Source: Artemia franciscana
Lineage: Eukaryota > Arthropoda > Branchiopoda > Anostraca > Artemiidae
Direction of reading: 5' to 3'
Length of the DNA stretch: 64,000 bases
Assembly (NCBI RefSeq): GCF_032884065.1
Contig: NC_088872.1
Span: 2,046,001-2,110,000, forward strand
The position numbers and the translations under genes are program-made. The notes below the pieces were generated by a model, which saw nothing but the letters and a program-made list of their open reading frames with translations, made no database searches and was not told the DNA's origin. Below are positions 13,330-25,918 of the stretch, one piece after another. The stretch's first letter is position 1. Every line of letters starts with the position of its first letter.

Positions 13330-14100
13330 CTAGTCTTTTGTTCCATTAGGTAATCTAGTCCCGTGGTGATTGTGTAAAATCTTAATTCTGTTATTGACTA
13401 TCACTTCATTTTTCAAAAGGTAATCATAAATTGAGTCAATAATTAAATTTTCTGTGTCCCTATTTATCAAAAGATTAGTAAAAATATGTTTTTCTTTTAT
13501 TTTTATAGCTTCAATCACCCACTGAGAAAAACCCCTATCATAAGAAATAGGCCTCATCAAATTGTACAAAATGTTCAGGATGAAAGAAAGTATGTTCAGT
13601 CAGAGCTGAAACAAATTTTTCTGGAAGGTAACTTAATTGGAGGGTTTTTTTCTATTGAGTTGTGATGCTCAATAAATCTTTCAAGAAATTGTTGGTGAGA
13701 TCTACCAATATAAAATTTTCCACAGGAACAAGGCATTTTATACACCCCACTAACTAAATATCCTCGGGTTAAATCCTTCCCGGAATTAAGAATACTACCT
13801 ATTGGTCTTACTGAATGGAAACATGTGTCAATGCTATGTTTATGCCAAATTCGTTTAAGTATTTCCCCCAAAATAGGTACAGAAGGCAAAAAAGGAAACT
13901 TTTAGACACATTTCATTCTGAAGTACGTGAAACTGCAATAATCCTATTGTTACGTTTAATGCGTCTATTTTTATTATTTTATCAAAGAATTAAAATGGGT
14001 AACTACTACAAAATAAAATATCCCTCAAATACAGCAATTCAGAATGTAAAAACTACTGGGAACAGATTCTGAAAGCTCTATCCACCGTGAAATCACAACC
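13330..14100 (-). mobile_element. Penelope-like element C-terminal part with GIY-YIG (P2a)
   Basis: Minus-strand frame 13889-13596 reads PSVPILGEILKRIW, SVRPIGSILNSGKDLTRGYL, then VSGVYKMPCSCGKFYIGRSH and QFLERFIEHHNSIEKNP. The GVY-x10-FYIGR pattern with preceding CxC is the GIY-YIG endonuclease of PLEs, which nicks target DNA for priming. A second frame, 13569-13330 (ISYDRGFSQWVIEAIKIKEK...NLIIDSIYDYLLK), is the tail after the endonuclease. A frameshift separates the two. Upstream text to about 14100 (RRIKRNNRIIAV-like) belongs to the RT/GIY-YIG linker. Confidence 0.75.
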
Positions 14101-14460
14101 CCTCGTTTCACTGAAATACGGTGGCACGAATGAAAATTAAAATACCTATCACTGTGTCTAGGCTTTATATGCAGGTTTTAACAGAGTCAATGAAAAGATT
14201 TGCTAACAAAGGACAGAAGGATGTCCCCATAGCCAAACCAAACACCTGTTTTTAAAAATTCAATTCTAAGACCAATTCAATTCTAAGATCAATTCATTTA
14301 CAAGGATAACCAGCATCATAATGACATCAACATCCAAAATAGCAATTATCACATCTTGTATCAAATCATATCTTTGGACTTTTTCACATTACAATTCGAA
14401 TACATGGAAACCCAATAAAAATATAGATAATTAAAGTCTATTCCAATGTAAAATCAACAA

Positions 14461-15842
14461 AAATCTAAAATCAAAAATTTGTTAAATCAACAAATGCTCT
14501 TAAAAAGTTGCACACAGGAATCAGTGATTCCTAAATCATGTGGAATCAATACCCATTTTGTAATTGAAAATAAATCAAAATTAAAAAACAAACTAAGCCT
14601 CAGGCCTTTAATTCACGTGACTTCAGAGCAAAAACACAGACGTTTTAAGTTGTCCAAAGACTTAAGTTTTGTCGAAAACCTTTTTAGGAACAACCTTCCA
14701 TCTGACATTTTTTCTGAAAATTAAGAAAATGGCCGTTAGATCTTTCCACCATGATTCCCATTTGTCAAAGGTTCGTTTGGCTGATAAGTCCAACAGACTT
14801 TTGTTTAATAAGTTCCAGGATTCGGATTTTTTTTTGTCCTCGTTTTGTCTGGGTAGGGCTGCTAGGATTTCGTCATCTAAACTTCTTAGTTGTCAACAAG
14901 AGGCAGTTTTGTCGAAGGAATTTCAATTCTGTTTTCTAACACCATTTTCTTATTCAAAAATAATTTCAAAGGTGGAGTAAAGAATTATTGCTTCTATTGA
15001 TTAGGTTGAGGCTCCTCGGGAACTTAGGTTAAAGATTGTAAGCAAACTAAACACTAAACACTTTTAATATGAGCAAAATTGAAAATTATATAAAAAAATG
15101 ACATTAAAATACTTTCTGATTTGAAAAAGGAGAATGTCCTTACTATTAATATAGCAGATAAAGACAATATCATTGTAATTATGGACACTAATGATTATGA
15201 TCGGAAAATGGATGCGACTGTTTCCTATTATATTACTTGCAAAAACTGGATTTTGATCCTACGGGGAAGTATATAAAGTCAATAAGAAAGGAATTGGAGT
15301 TTCTGAAAAATAATTTACACATTACCCCACTATTTTATAATAAATTTTATCCAAGAGGTTCTTCCACACGCAAGATCTATGGTCTACCCAAAATTCATAA
15401 GACAGGAGTTTCCCTCCGTCCCATTGTATCAACTTTCTCGTCACATGTTGTAAAATTAGGAAATTGGTCATCGATGGCATTGTGTCCTCTCTTAGGAAAA
15501 TTACCAACATATTTAAAAAATTTGTCTAATCTTACTAATAAGCTGAAAAATTTTACATTGGAGGAAAAGTCAATTCTCTGTAATTTTGATGTGATTTCCA
15601 CGTATTCAAATTGTAGTGTGAAAAAGTGCGAAGATATATTAAGGATTAAAATACAAAAGTACTTTGATTTGATGCAAGATGTTACCATGGCTAGTTTGGA
15701 TATTGATGTCACTAGGAAGTTGGTTATCCTTGTAAATGAATATTCTCTTTATTTGGGTTTTAGAGGTGAAGTTTACAAACATGTGTTTAACGCTTACCAA
15801 AGCTTGTGTAATATTTTTAATCCTCATGTAAAATTTTTGTAA
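14461..15842 (+). mobile_element. Penelope-like element N-terminus and RT start (P2b)
   Basis: Plus strand, pointing away from P2a. Pieces in order: LLKSCTQESVIPKSCGINTH (14500s); NLFRNNLPSDIFSEN (14690s); MAVRSFHHDSHLSKVRLADK (14730s); INIADKDNIIVIMDTNDYDR (about 15150), the conserved DKG-like PLE N-terminal motif; then an open frame 15237-15842 with YGLPKIHKTG..LRPIVST and FDVISTYSN (RT motifs 1-A region) and NEYSLYLGFRGEVYKHVF. In other PLEs the last text is followed by GLPMGSPLS; here it is lost and the copy ends. Coding is broken in the N-terminal part but the last 201 codons are open. Confidence 0.75.
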
Positions 15843-17830
15843 ATATCCTTAATTTTTAATGAAGTCGACCAAGAATATGCAATCTGCATAATGAGACATA
15901 CTTGTGTGTATTTAAGCATCAGGTGTAAAAGAGAGCACATTGAGCTAAACACTTTTGAGTCGGTCAACGCAAAAAAAACAAGTACTGAAAAACAAACAAA
16001 TAAATTACTGGTAATCAGGAAAGATTAAAGTTTTCAAATTTTCCAAGATGTTTTAAAAAGTTTCAAGAACTATAAAACTTAGAGGATGAAAAGCAGATAA
16101 GTAAAAGTTTGCTCTCTTGTCAACCTCAGTAAGTAAATCAACACCTTAACCTTCTCTAAACGATGGGGTAATTGTTTTTAGATCAGTGCTAAGTTGGGAA
16201 TCCGCTCACTTGTGAACTATTTAAATTCAACCACTAAATTCTGTAAACTAAGTATAATACTGTGGTTTTGTGCTCCTAGTCCAAGAACCTTGCTGGAACC
16301 TTTCTATGTATCTGAAGCTACATATTGCTTCTGAAGCCGTTTTATTATAAAGCTTTATCTGAAGCTTATGTTTTCAATTAAATAAAGATTGTTATATATT
16401 TGTTGATATTGTTTTGTTAATATTATTTTTAAGTTTTTAATTATTTGCGCGTGCAACGATAGTTCTTGCAAAGCCTTAGAAAAAACTAATCTCTTTTGCC
16501 CAAGAATCCCTATATTTTTAGTAATTCCAACCTGTTAAAATAGACTAAAATATCAGGTCTTCTGTTTGAGAAAATTCAAATAGTTCTAAATATGTATTTG
16601 CATTTTTTGTTGGTATATATGCTTATGTATTTTTGTGGTAGCATTTCATCTGTATGAGCTTTGAGATGAGTTTTGTTTTTTTTTGTCGAGACAAATGCGG
16701 AGCAAGAACCGATTGAAACTGGACAGCGAAACGATCTTTCGAGGACTGGAAAAGGTATGGTTACGTTAAAGTTTGGCGTATCGTTTGTTGAAGCACCACG
16801 ATGTTACTAGATATTACCAGTTTTCTTTACACTTACTAAAATGTTCGTTTAGTAGAAAGAAGATACCGGTACTTTAGATGATAATACTCAAGAAGTACAT
16901 ATCACGGTTTTCGCTTGCACACCTCATATGTTGAAAAATGACAGTTTTTCAGAACAAGAAAGGAAACTCATTACGCTACTTCTTCTGTCGGTTTTAAATA
17001 AAATGATAGTTTAGGATAGTAAAAAAATGGTCCAAATATGCTGGTGCTTCTCAAAATGCTTTTGAAAAATATTTACTTAGATAATTAATACATACAAGGA
17101 ATAGGTCAATTGAGTGCGTATTTTACAAGGTATGTGTACAAGACATCAGTCACACTTCTCTTCATAAAACAAATGTGCAATTTATTCCTTTTGAACAAGA
17201 AGGAATAAGTGAAGGAATTTTGAACAAGAAGGAATTATATAAGTACCTGAAATAAGCCACTTAAACCACTTGGAGGTTAGTTTTAGTGTAATAACTCAGG
17301 AATCAAAAGTAAAATACATCGCTTGCCTGTAACCATTTTGTCAGGTCTTTGAATTATAACTTCTTAGATAGGTTAGGGGTGGGCAAAGCGTTTTGAATTG
17401 CAAAATGCAGAACATCACTAAACTACCTGGAACTATACAAATGGTGAACGGAAGGTGTTGACTAAATTTAAAACAGGATCTCGTGTTAAACCTCCTACAG
17501 AATTTAGGTTTTGCAATTCTTGTTGTTATGCGTTCTTCAATTCAGTTTTATTGATAGAAAAAAAAATGCAGAGAAGCCGATATCTTTTTGTTGCTTTTTT
17601 TCTTCTAAGAACGCCTCAAGTCTAACGCCTAATATCTTATAATGCGGGAAACATGCGTCAGAGTTTTGTTTACTATAGATATACTTAGAGAAAAAGCTGA
17701 AATGAAAGGTAATATAAAAATCATAGCTTTGTTTTACTTTTTAATTTCCTTGGCCTTCAAGCAATTATGCAAAATGTCTTGAGAGACTTGCCAACTCTGC
17801 CTAAGGGTTTGAATATAAAATTTTCAGGGA
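15843..17830. other. No gene identified; one weak exon candidate
   Basis: AT-rich, not obviously repetitive. At 16695-16754 on the plus strand, ATG opens MRSKNRLKLDSETIFRGLEK followed by a GTATGG donor-like site. It would be a 20-codon first coding exon in phase 0. A second frame is also open there, so the case is weak. Confidence 0.3.
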
Positions 17831-17833
17831 ATA

Positions 17834-19330
17834 TTGAGGGTAGAAGGCGAACAGAATCACAATACACCATCTACATGCAGATTGTCTAAAGGACGCATGA
17901 GCAATATCTTAGGAATGGTTTGGTATGTGAAGTTTAAACTTACAGGGCTTGTTGTGGGGGATATTGAACTAACCAAAAGACAATATTTACATTCTAATAC
18001 TACTGCCTCTGCTCATACTACTCCTACTACTATTGTAAGTACTATTACTACTGCTGCTACAGCTACTATTATTAATTCTTCTACTGCAACTACTACTTCT
18101 GCTAATATTACTGTTGCTACTGTACTACTGCTAGTAAAGCTAAGCCAACCACTATTGATTCTACTGCTACTACTACTATTACTAATGTTGCTACTACTGT
18201 TGCTAGTGGGGAAAAATTATTAAGGCGAATAAATGTGGGAAAACTAAAACAGTATTGAACTAAATCAAAACCCACTATTCGCAAAAAAGTGGATGTATCA
18301 GTAATGCTTCAGGAACCGTATATGTTTTTAAGCTGAAACTGTCAGCGTGTATTAAGAGGTATATTGAAGAAAAGCAAAGGTGCTATGTGCATACTACTTT
18401 TGGTAATAAGACTAATGCTACTACGCAAGCTAAGGGTAATGAAGATAAGCCTATAAAGAATATTTTGGCGGATCTTGAACTAAATCAAAACGATCTCTAA
18501 GCATGTATATTGTCAGCAGGCTGACAGAAAAATATCTCAAGAACAGATTAAATATTAAGTTGAATGTTTTGGGTAAATTGGGGAGGATTTATAACTATCC
18601 AAAAGGAACTGTGTATATAATATTAAGGCTACTATTACGATAGCTGTATCTAATGACGCTAAGGGTATTAAGGTTAAACTCTTAGGGAACGTCTAGGGGT
18701 TGTTTCAATTAAACGAATGAAACTATATGCATGAAGGTTTTCAAAAGGGTACATAAGCAATATCTTGGGTAGTGCAGAGCTATTATAGATGGCAATAACT
18801 TTGAAACTTCTATAGGAATTAATCTAATAGGTAGTTGAAAGTTCCTGGGAGTCAACATTGATTGGAAGGCAGGCAGACCTCTTTCCAACTCTATTAATTT
18901 TTAAAACAAAAAACAATCAAAATTTTTTTGCTAACCATTTAATTCAGCATAGCGAAATGGCTTAGTAACAATGACTCTAAGGATATTTGGTGTGTCAACC
19001 CCCCGCAGTTATGCAATTCTTCCATTATGCTTTAAAACAAAATTTTCGTTGAAACATCAATAAAATGGCACTGTATGTATGTATTTTCCAATAAGACACC
19101 TAAGCAATACTGCAAGAATGACTGAGGGTAACAATTTGAAATTTTCAAGGCTACTGCTATTACTACTCCTGCTCTTACAATATAACTAAACAAAAATAGT
19201 ATAGGCTTATCTATGTTGTCAAAGAACACAGATGCAATTTTCTGGAAAAATAGCAATTTTCATGTCAACTTGTCAACTTGACAAGGTCAACTTTCTGGTC
19301 AACTTGAGAAGATGTAAAACTTAATTAAAC
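17834..19330 (+). repeat. Trinucleotide-rich diverged repeat block
   Basis: 17995-18220 is an imperfect (CTA/CTG/ATT) trinucleotide tract; it produces a Thr/Ala- then Leu-rich open frame (17834-18223) that I regard as an artefact. Diverged copies of a gcaatatcttgg-like module occur at about 17898, 18752 and 19097, and aactaaatcaaaac at about 18258 and 18481. This suggests repeated decay of one larger unit. Confidence 0.45.
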
Positions 19331-19944
19331 AAAAGTATATGTGTCTAGATTTTAAAAAGGGTGTATTTTGTTAAAAATTATTGAAATTTTTCTCAAACAT
19401 ACAGATAGCAGACAAAGCTATGGATTCTTAAAAAAAAGAAAAATTTTGAAACATTGTTTTTTATTCATGAAAAAGATTATGTCAATAACAAACGAACAGA
19501 AATAAAAAAAAAATTAACAAGCTTTTCCAAAGAAAAGCAAAGTTATATAATCTTCCAAGCGTAAAACTGCCACAGATCACCAAAATAAATAAATGAAACC
19601 TAAAACGAACAGAACTTGCAATAAATAACCGAGTCAAACTCAAAATGAGCAGAAATTAACATGATTAGGGCTGACACCCCCAATACATTGCGAAGACAAG
19701 ATTTAATTTACACTTTACTGAATATATATACTGCCTGTCCATGGATTGTTCTTTGTGGTTGATTGTATATGGCTATGCTGTTTGACCAATGTGATTGTAT
19801 GGATGAGTAGGGTTAAGGCCTTATTCAAGTGCTGATCTATACTAATCACTAATATAGGAAAACAGTCTTCCTTTCTCCTTCTGTCTTCCTGTCTCTTTTT
19901 TTTTTTTTTTTTAAGTGTTTGTGCTGTTGCATTGGTAATTTTTC

Positions 19945-19980
<36 letters not shown>

Positions 19981-20494
19981 TATATACATATACTGATTTT
20001 TATTCCTTAAAATCTTAATAATTTTTGGTGTATAAATTGAAAGTGCAAAACATTGAAGATCCATTTTGTTCAATAAAGATTTCAATCTGAATTACCAATT
20101 GAAAAAGGGGTAGGGACTAAGTTTTCAGCAAGAAAACTGTATAGTTAAGGCAAACAATGATTCAAAAAAGTAGATTGAACTTCGTTGTTGAGCCCCTATC
20201 CGACAACAAAAAGCAGACTTCAGTAAAACCCCTTCTCCACCACGTTTTAGTGGATCGCTTAAGACCTAATTTCTTAGTTTTGTAGTGTCAATAGCAAAGT
20301 AATACGTTTCAATATCAAGTAGAGATAATAAGAAAGAACAAAAAAGGAAAGAATAGTAAAATCCCGAACTAAGACTAATGGGAGATTTTATTTACTGTAT
20401 ATATTTAAGTATATTGTTCTTACAAGTTTCTTACCTTTCTACTATCAGTGGATACAGCTTCCTTAAGACTGTAGTTACTTATCTTGAGTAACTT

Positions 20495-20496
<2 letters not shown>
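19331..20496. other. No gene seen; short simple repeats
   Basis: Contains poly(T) at about 19896-19912 and (AT)n at 19947-19977. An R-like scrap (aaacctaaaacgaacagaac) lies near 19596. No coding signal. Confidence 0.5.

Positions 20497-20580
<84 letters not shown>
20497..20580. repeat. (GA)n microsatellite
   Basis: About 80 bases of uninterrupted AG dinucleotides directly upstream of the CR1-like LINE fragment; possibly the site of its 5' truncation. Confidence 0.95.
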
Positions 20581-20583
<3 letters not shown>

Positions 20584-20584
<1 letters not shown>

Positions 20585-21670
20585 GTCCCCTTTTCATTTC
20601 AGATTTTACAGGCACACTGGAATGATTAACGAAAATTGGCAAGGAGTTCCCCCAACGATGGAAATATGTTGATGACTTGTCGATCCTTGAAGTATGTCAT
20701 AGGAATATTAAAAGTGACCCTGTTGAAATCCTAACCCAATGTTCGGATGAATCCAAGAATCTAAATATGACAGTAAATCCCACTAAATCACAGATAATGA
20801 CAATAAACTTCTTGAAATCTACTCCTGCTTTTTGCGATCCGATCCCAAGCGAAATGCTAGTGAAACATGTTAAGCTTCTTGGTGTCACAATTTCTAATGA
20901 TCTTAAGTGGGAAACACATGTATCCAACATTGTTAAACAAGCAAATGTTTCACTATCCATTTTTAAGCTACTAAACAAATTTAATTGTCCTAAGATACAT
21001 TCCCTCCGTGTATACTTATCCTTTATCAGACCGTTATTGGAATATGCATGTCCGGTCTGGCATTCGCAACTTTCAAATGAACTTAGTGACAAAATCGAGT
21101 CGGTCCAAAAGCGTTCACTCAGGATCATTTACAAAGAAGGCAAAATTCCATACTCCTTCCTCCTTAAAGCTGCGCGCATTACCACCTTAAAAGAAAGGAG
21201 GGAAAAAATTTGCCTGCTTTTCGCTAAATCAGTCATTTCCAATCCCCGCACTGAGGACTTACTCCCTGATTTTCACAATCCCATTAGACTCCGACTCCCC
21301 CGGTCAGCCTCCTTAGCAATCCCAACTTACTCTCCGATTCATGCTGTTACAGAAAGGTTTCGCAAAAGTTTTATACCATTTATTCTGAAACACCTTAATA
21401 ATAATTCATGATCATGTAATTGCCAAATTCCCCTTTTTACTGCAATGTTTTTGTAATTTAATTGTTAAGTTTATCTTTGATGATTTATTCTTTGAATTTG
21501 CTTTATCTTTGATGATTTTGCTTTTTTAATTCCTTTTAATTTTAAGTGTTTGACTTAATGTACTATTTTGATTTTTTTCTTAGCTTTTAGTGACATATAA
21601 AGCGAATTCGGCTCTTTAGAGCTTGTGATAGTTCTTTTGCAAATAAATCTTATCTTATCTTATCTTATAT
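20584..21670 (+). mobile_element. CR1/L2-like LINE, 3' end
   Basis: The frame from about 20626 to 21411 carries RWKYVDDLSILE (RT catalytic YVDD box), LNMTVNPTKSQIM, KLLGVTISNDLKWETHV, RPLLEYACPVWHSQLS and IESVQKRSLRIIY, and ends ERFRKSFIPFILKHL. This is the palm end, thumb and C-terminal region of CR1/L2-group reverse transcriptases. A stop lies just upstream at 20623. The 3' UTR runs to AATAAA at 21642 and a (TTATC)n tail at about 21648-21668, the usual short-repeat 3' end of this group. 5'-truncated; the remaining frame is intact, so it is fairly young. Confidence 0.85.
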
Positions 21671-21782
21671 CTTACAAATTATTTGTTTTTGTAATTAACT
21701 TCTCAGTAAACATTTTATAACCCAGCCATTTGGCCAATATTCTGGTTAAAACTTACCGCTTTGAATTGTTTTCGTTATAGGC

Positions 21783-22099
21783 ATGTTTATTCGTGTCACT
21801 GAGACTGAATTTAGTGGTAAAAGATGCTACCTAGATGGGAAAATGCAAAACAGTCCAAGGATCTACAGGCTAACCTTTCGCTACTCCAGCCAGGTCAGAT
21901 TCAAATCATGGAAGTTGATATTGATAATCCATACGTCTGGCAGGTTAAAGGCATGACAGTTTTACAATTGATGTCCTTTTTCAATGAGCTTCATGAAGCC
22001 AAAATTGTTGCTTATAGTTCAAATGTACAGCAAGATACAATGTACCACCAGGTACCCAGTGGAACAACAAGCTGGACATTGGAGAGTTTGAAAATATAA
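21783..22099 (+). CDS. Exon-like open frame, unrecognised protein
   Basis: A splice-acceptor-like ttttcgttatag precedes 21781. Frame 21824-22099 encodes 91 residues ending KIVAYSSN...TTSWTLESLKI, followed by an AT-rich possible 3' UTR with ATTAAA. A second frame is open from 21783 for about 57 codons, so the true frame is uncertain. The C-terminal text resembles that at 32819-33052 (AKIVTHSFD...NWTLEVDKL), which argues that both are last exons, or relics of last exons, of related genes. No domain recognised. Confidence 0.3.
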
Positions 22100-24388
22100 G
22101 CCTATGTGTTGATATGACAATAATTTTATAATTACTAAATGTAATATTTGAGGATTAAAATATAAAACTGACTATGTAAATTGGACCTTAGTTAGTGCGA
22201 TGAAACGAAACCAGTAATTAATTTTCTGATTTTATTTCGGAGTCAATTAATAAAAGCATGGCAAACAAAAATCATTAAAAAAACACAAAAACTAAGAAAA
22301 CTGGTGGAAAATGCAAAAACAAAAACGTCAGAATGCAAAACCGTCCGCTATTGAATAATTAAACTGGGAAATGCAAGTTTAAAACTTACAAAATAGTGAG
22401 AGTGGTCCAGTTCCAAAGGGGGCCCACCACCTTAAAATCTCGGTCCGGACACTTTAGAAACTTCTTCAAGACACAGATGTTTGTTACATAATATGAAATA
22501 TTTTCTTCAAGATATAAGAGCTTCTTACTTAATAGGGTGTAGTTTATTTATGCAAATGCTTTCTTTGGTTGTTACATAATGGAGTATTGTTTACTTATGC
22601 AAATGATTTTTTTGGATGTTACGTAATACGACTTGTCAGAGTCCGCTAGTCAAACAGGGGAGTCCCCCTGTAAAAAAAAATTATCATGGTCCAATACTTA
22701 CATGCGAAGATGACGCAATCTTACGCGACTTGTTGTTATGTAATGCGGGGTTCTTTTCTTCAAGACATAGGGGCTTGTTACATAATATCGATTGTTTTGC
22801 TTAAAGGTTCAGATGATTGTTACATAAGAAAAACCCAGCAAGGGCTTTAAAAAACCTTCACGGCCCCTCCCAAGTAAGGACATGGTCCAAATCAATAATA
22901 GTCCAATATTTTCCTGCTTCACACCCAGAGAACCTTTTGTTGTTGACAAACAAAGGATTTATAAATCTTTGTTAAAAAACAAAGAAAGGAATCTGAAAGA
23001 GACAAACGAGTCTTTGACCAGTAAATGAAAAGAGTAGAACAAAAATCGAACGAACATTTCGTCTGTATAAAACAAGACGTCTTTAGCATTGAAGGAATAA
23101 AAAAAAAAGAAAAAAAAAACAAAAAAAAACCTAGATAGAATCTAAAACCAAAACAAAATAATATAAATTAAAAATGTACAAATTGGGACTTCTGGAGTAG
23201 AAAAGTGTTTTTTTTTGTTTTTTTTTTTACAAAAACTGCCCAATCCTCAGTAACTTTACCTTAGTACCATAAAGGTAAAGATATAGTAAAGAAAAATAAC
23301 TTGTCTCTGAGGATGCTTGAATTATGTAAGCTTTTATTGGTTTTGACAAGAATTTTGAAAAAAACTAGATTTCAGCTGGGGGGGGGGGGGGGTACACCCA
23401 GGCTCTGGACGGCCAGTTGCCCCCCTACCCGATAGAAAATTTGGCCCCTGCTTGCATACATACTAAAGTCTAATGAATATTCCTACAAAGTCTTGAGGCC
23501 CCTGTAATTTGGAAATTTGACCATTAGTTTGCAAAAAGTTATTTATCAAAACAATTTAATCTTACAAGGTCTTATATGCGTGAGAACTAAAGTTGGGTAA
23601 GCATCCACTCTACCCTGAATCCACGCTCAACTTCTTCAAAGCTACAGTTCATAGGTAAGCTTGAAATGACTTTTTAATAAAAGTTTCTTTACCTTTTTCA
23701 GTAAGATCAGCAGTTTCACAGGCGTGGGGACAGGCAATGGAAGTACGAGAGTGTTCTCCATTATCAAATATATAGCTGGACACGACTCATCTCATATGTG
23801 TTTCTGTGAGTTTCTATATATTTCTATATTTTGTTCAAATAGGTTAGTAGTTTCACGGTCATAATGACAGGCAATGGAAGCACCAGAGTATTTTCCATAA
23901 TCCTAAAAAACAGAAGAGTCTTACAAAGGTATTTTTGGATTTACAAAAAAAATATGTCTTCTAAAAACTTTTAGAAATGGATGAAAAAGTTGCAAGTATA
24001 ATATCTTTGATTTTTACTGATCATTGATTGTATTATTGTATTTTCTAGAGAAATCAATTCTTGAATTGTCATGAAAATTTGCCTGTTTGATTTTCAAAAA
24101 AGGGGGAGACACCCCTTGAAAGCTATATAATTTTAAAGAAAATCCTGCCACCCAATTCAGAATATTAGAAAATCCTTATGTACTTCTGCCATTACATTAC
24201 AAAATGTGGAAATATGTATTTTTTTTTATCTAGAAAGAGAACCCGGATGTGTGTTTTCATTTTTTTTTTCGGAGGTGATTGTGTAGAAGGAATAGTCCTA
24301 GAAAAGTTCTGTTGCCGCTTATAGGTGACAAAAAAGGTTGGAGGTTGGATATTCCCCCATAGTTTCTGGGGAAAGGGTTATCAGATAC
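22100..24388. other. No gene seen; short diverged repeats
   Basis: 22450-22830 holds diverged repeats of a cttcaagac...gcttgttacataata module. Poly(G) occurs at about 23376-23391. 23690-23920 holds a duplicated segment around gacaggcaatggaag (23731 and 23868). The rest is AT-rich without support for a gene. Confidence 0.4.
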
Positions 24389-25533
24389 GCCAAGTTCACA
24401 CAAACGAACTGGTCTGACGAAAGCGTTATCTACACCCTCACCAATCATTACGCTCGAATCTCATTGGCACCCTTGGTCCAAGGGCCACCCCAAGATATTT
24501 ATCTAGATCCGCCCCTTGTTTTTGTATGTGCTATACCAGCTAAAGTTATTAATTCTAAGTGCAGGTTCTCAATGTCTAGATTTTTTCAAAGAATTTTGTT
24601 GATTTTAAAAATTTGGTTCACCTCTCCTTACAAAAAAACATAACAAACAAGCTCTTTCAATTGAAAGTAAGGAACAACATGAAAACTAAAACAGACCACA
24701 AATTATTCCATAGATTAGGGGTGTTGCCCACTCCACAATACCTTATTCTTCACACTAAAGTTTGCTAATACTTCTAAAAAGCTTTTTATTCTGAATAAGC
24801 AGCCCTTGTGTTTAAGGGGTTGTTTTTAAAGAATCGGAACAAAAGTCAAAAGGAAGGAGTAACACCCTTATGCTTGAAATAATTTCTGTTTGTTTACAGT
24901 TTTAATGTTGATCCTTACTTTTAGTTGAAAATTTTTTTTTTTTAATTTCTGATCGATTCTCAAGCAATTACATGATCCAGCTCCTTCCCCTACCGGAAAT
25001 TCCTCCATAGAAAGTTCATCTCACGTAAAATATCCCACACCATAGAATTCTCCTTGGATAATTCGATCATCACTGAAAATCCCTGGAAAATTTCTTGGGG
25101 ACAATTCTACCTGAAAAATTCTCCTTAGCATACTTTCATTTGAAAAACAATTTTAATCGGTTTTAAAAATCATACTGGAAATCCCCCTTCGTTCAATTTT
25201 CTCCCCAGAAATTTCAACCCTTCTAATGGAAAGTTGCTTACAAGCAAAATTTCCCTATGTAGAATTTCTCCCTTGAAAAAATTTCTCCCACGAAGAACCA
25301 ATCCCAGAAAAAAATTCCACCCACTGAATAATTTTCATGAAAATTCCAATACAAACAAATACAACGTAGAGACAATAGGGAAAAATTTTTCAAGACAATA
25401 AAAATTATTTATGTAGATATTTCGGCCCTGATTCTGATGGGTCCTGCCGACATAGTATTTTGCTTTAATTCAAATCACCCCCCACAAGTTAAAAGAGCAG
25501 TTGTAACTTCCCTCATTGATCGTGCCCTAAATA
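24389..25533. repeat. Left arm of a 3.9-kb inverted repeat
   Basis: From gccaagttcacac (24389) to gccctaaata (25533) this is, by eye, almost identical to the reverse complement of 26998-28306. It includes an R-type snap-back module (about 24650-24940), a block of short ttccc/ggaaa motifs (25000-25340), a PLE end segment (25352-25427) and the start of a PLE segment (ccgacatagtatttt...cgtgccc, 25438-25528). Relative to the right arm, about 170 bases are missing after 25427. Confidence 0.85.
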
Positions 25534-25918
25534 AAATAAATAAGTTAAAATAAAAACAATGAGCAAAATCAACGGTGGACAGGTTTTCCAGCAAAAAAGT
25601 TTCCAACGATTTTCTCTCTGAAGAAATAATATGTCGTTTCTGTTTTTTGTCCTTAATAATATGGACTAGGGTTTTTAACTGTAGTGTATAGGCAAATTGC
25701 GCTTCTTTTCGGGTATTTAAATGTAATTTATATCTTAAAGACTTGGGAATAAGGTTTGCATTTCTACAGGATTCTAAAAATTTTTGTTGATTGATAATAT
25801 TAGCATGTTTTTTACCTAGACTAATAAAATAAAAGATATCATAGGTCAACTGCTCCCAATAAGCTAGACGAAAATAGCGACGAAGACCACACTGCCTTTC
25901 CATAACAAACAAATACAA
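25534..25918 (-). mobile_element. Penelope-like element N-terminal fragment (P3)
   Basis: A minus-strand frame starting at 25918 reads MERQCGLRRYFRLAYWEQLT, ISLGKKHANIINQQKFLESC, LIPKSLRYKLHL and SSERKSLETFLLENLSTVDF. It aligns with the P2b (NQQMLLKSC..VIPKSC) and P1 N-termini, so it is the very N-terminus of a PLE protein. It starts just inside the PLE end repeat (25905-26110) and is cut off at 25534, where the inverted-repeat arm begins. Confidence 0.65.

Noticed and set aside
17834-18223. 129-codon frame rich in Thr/Ala then Leu
   Set aside because: Encoded by an imperfect trinucleotide tract; low complexity, no start context or homology.
20484-20672. Arg-Glu repeat protein at the (GA)n tract
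   Set aside because: Pure microsatellite translation.
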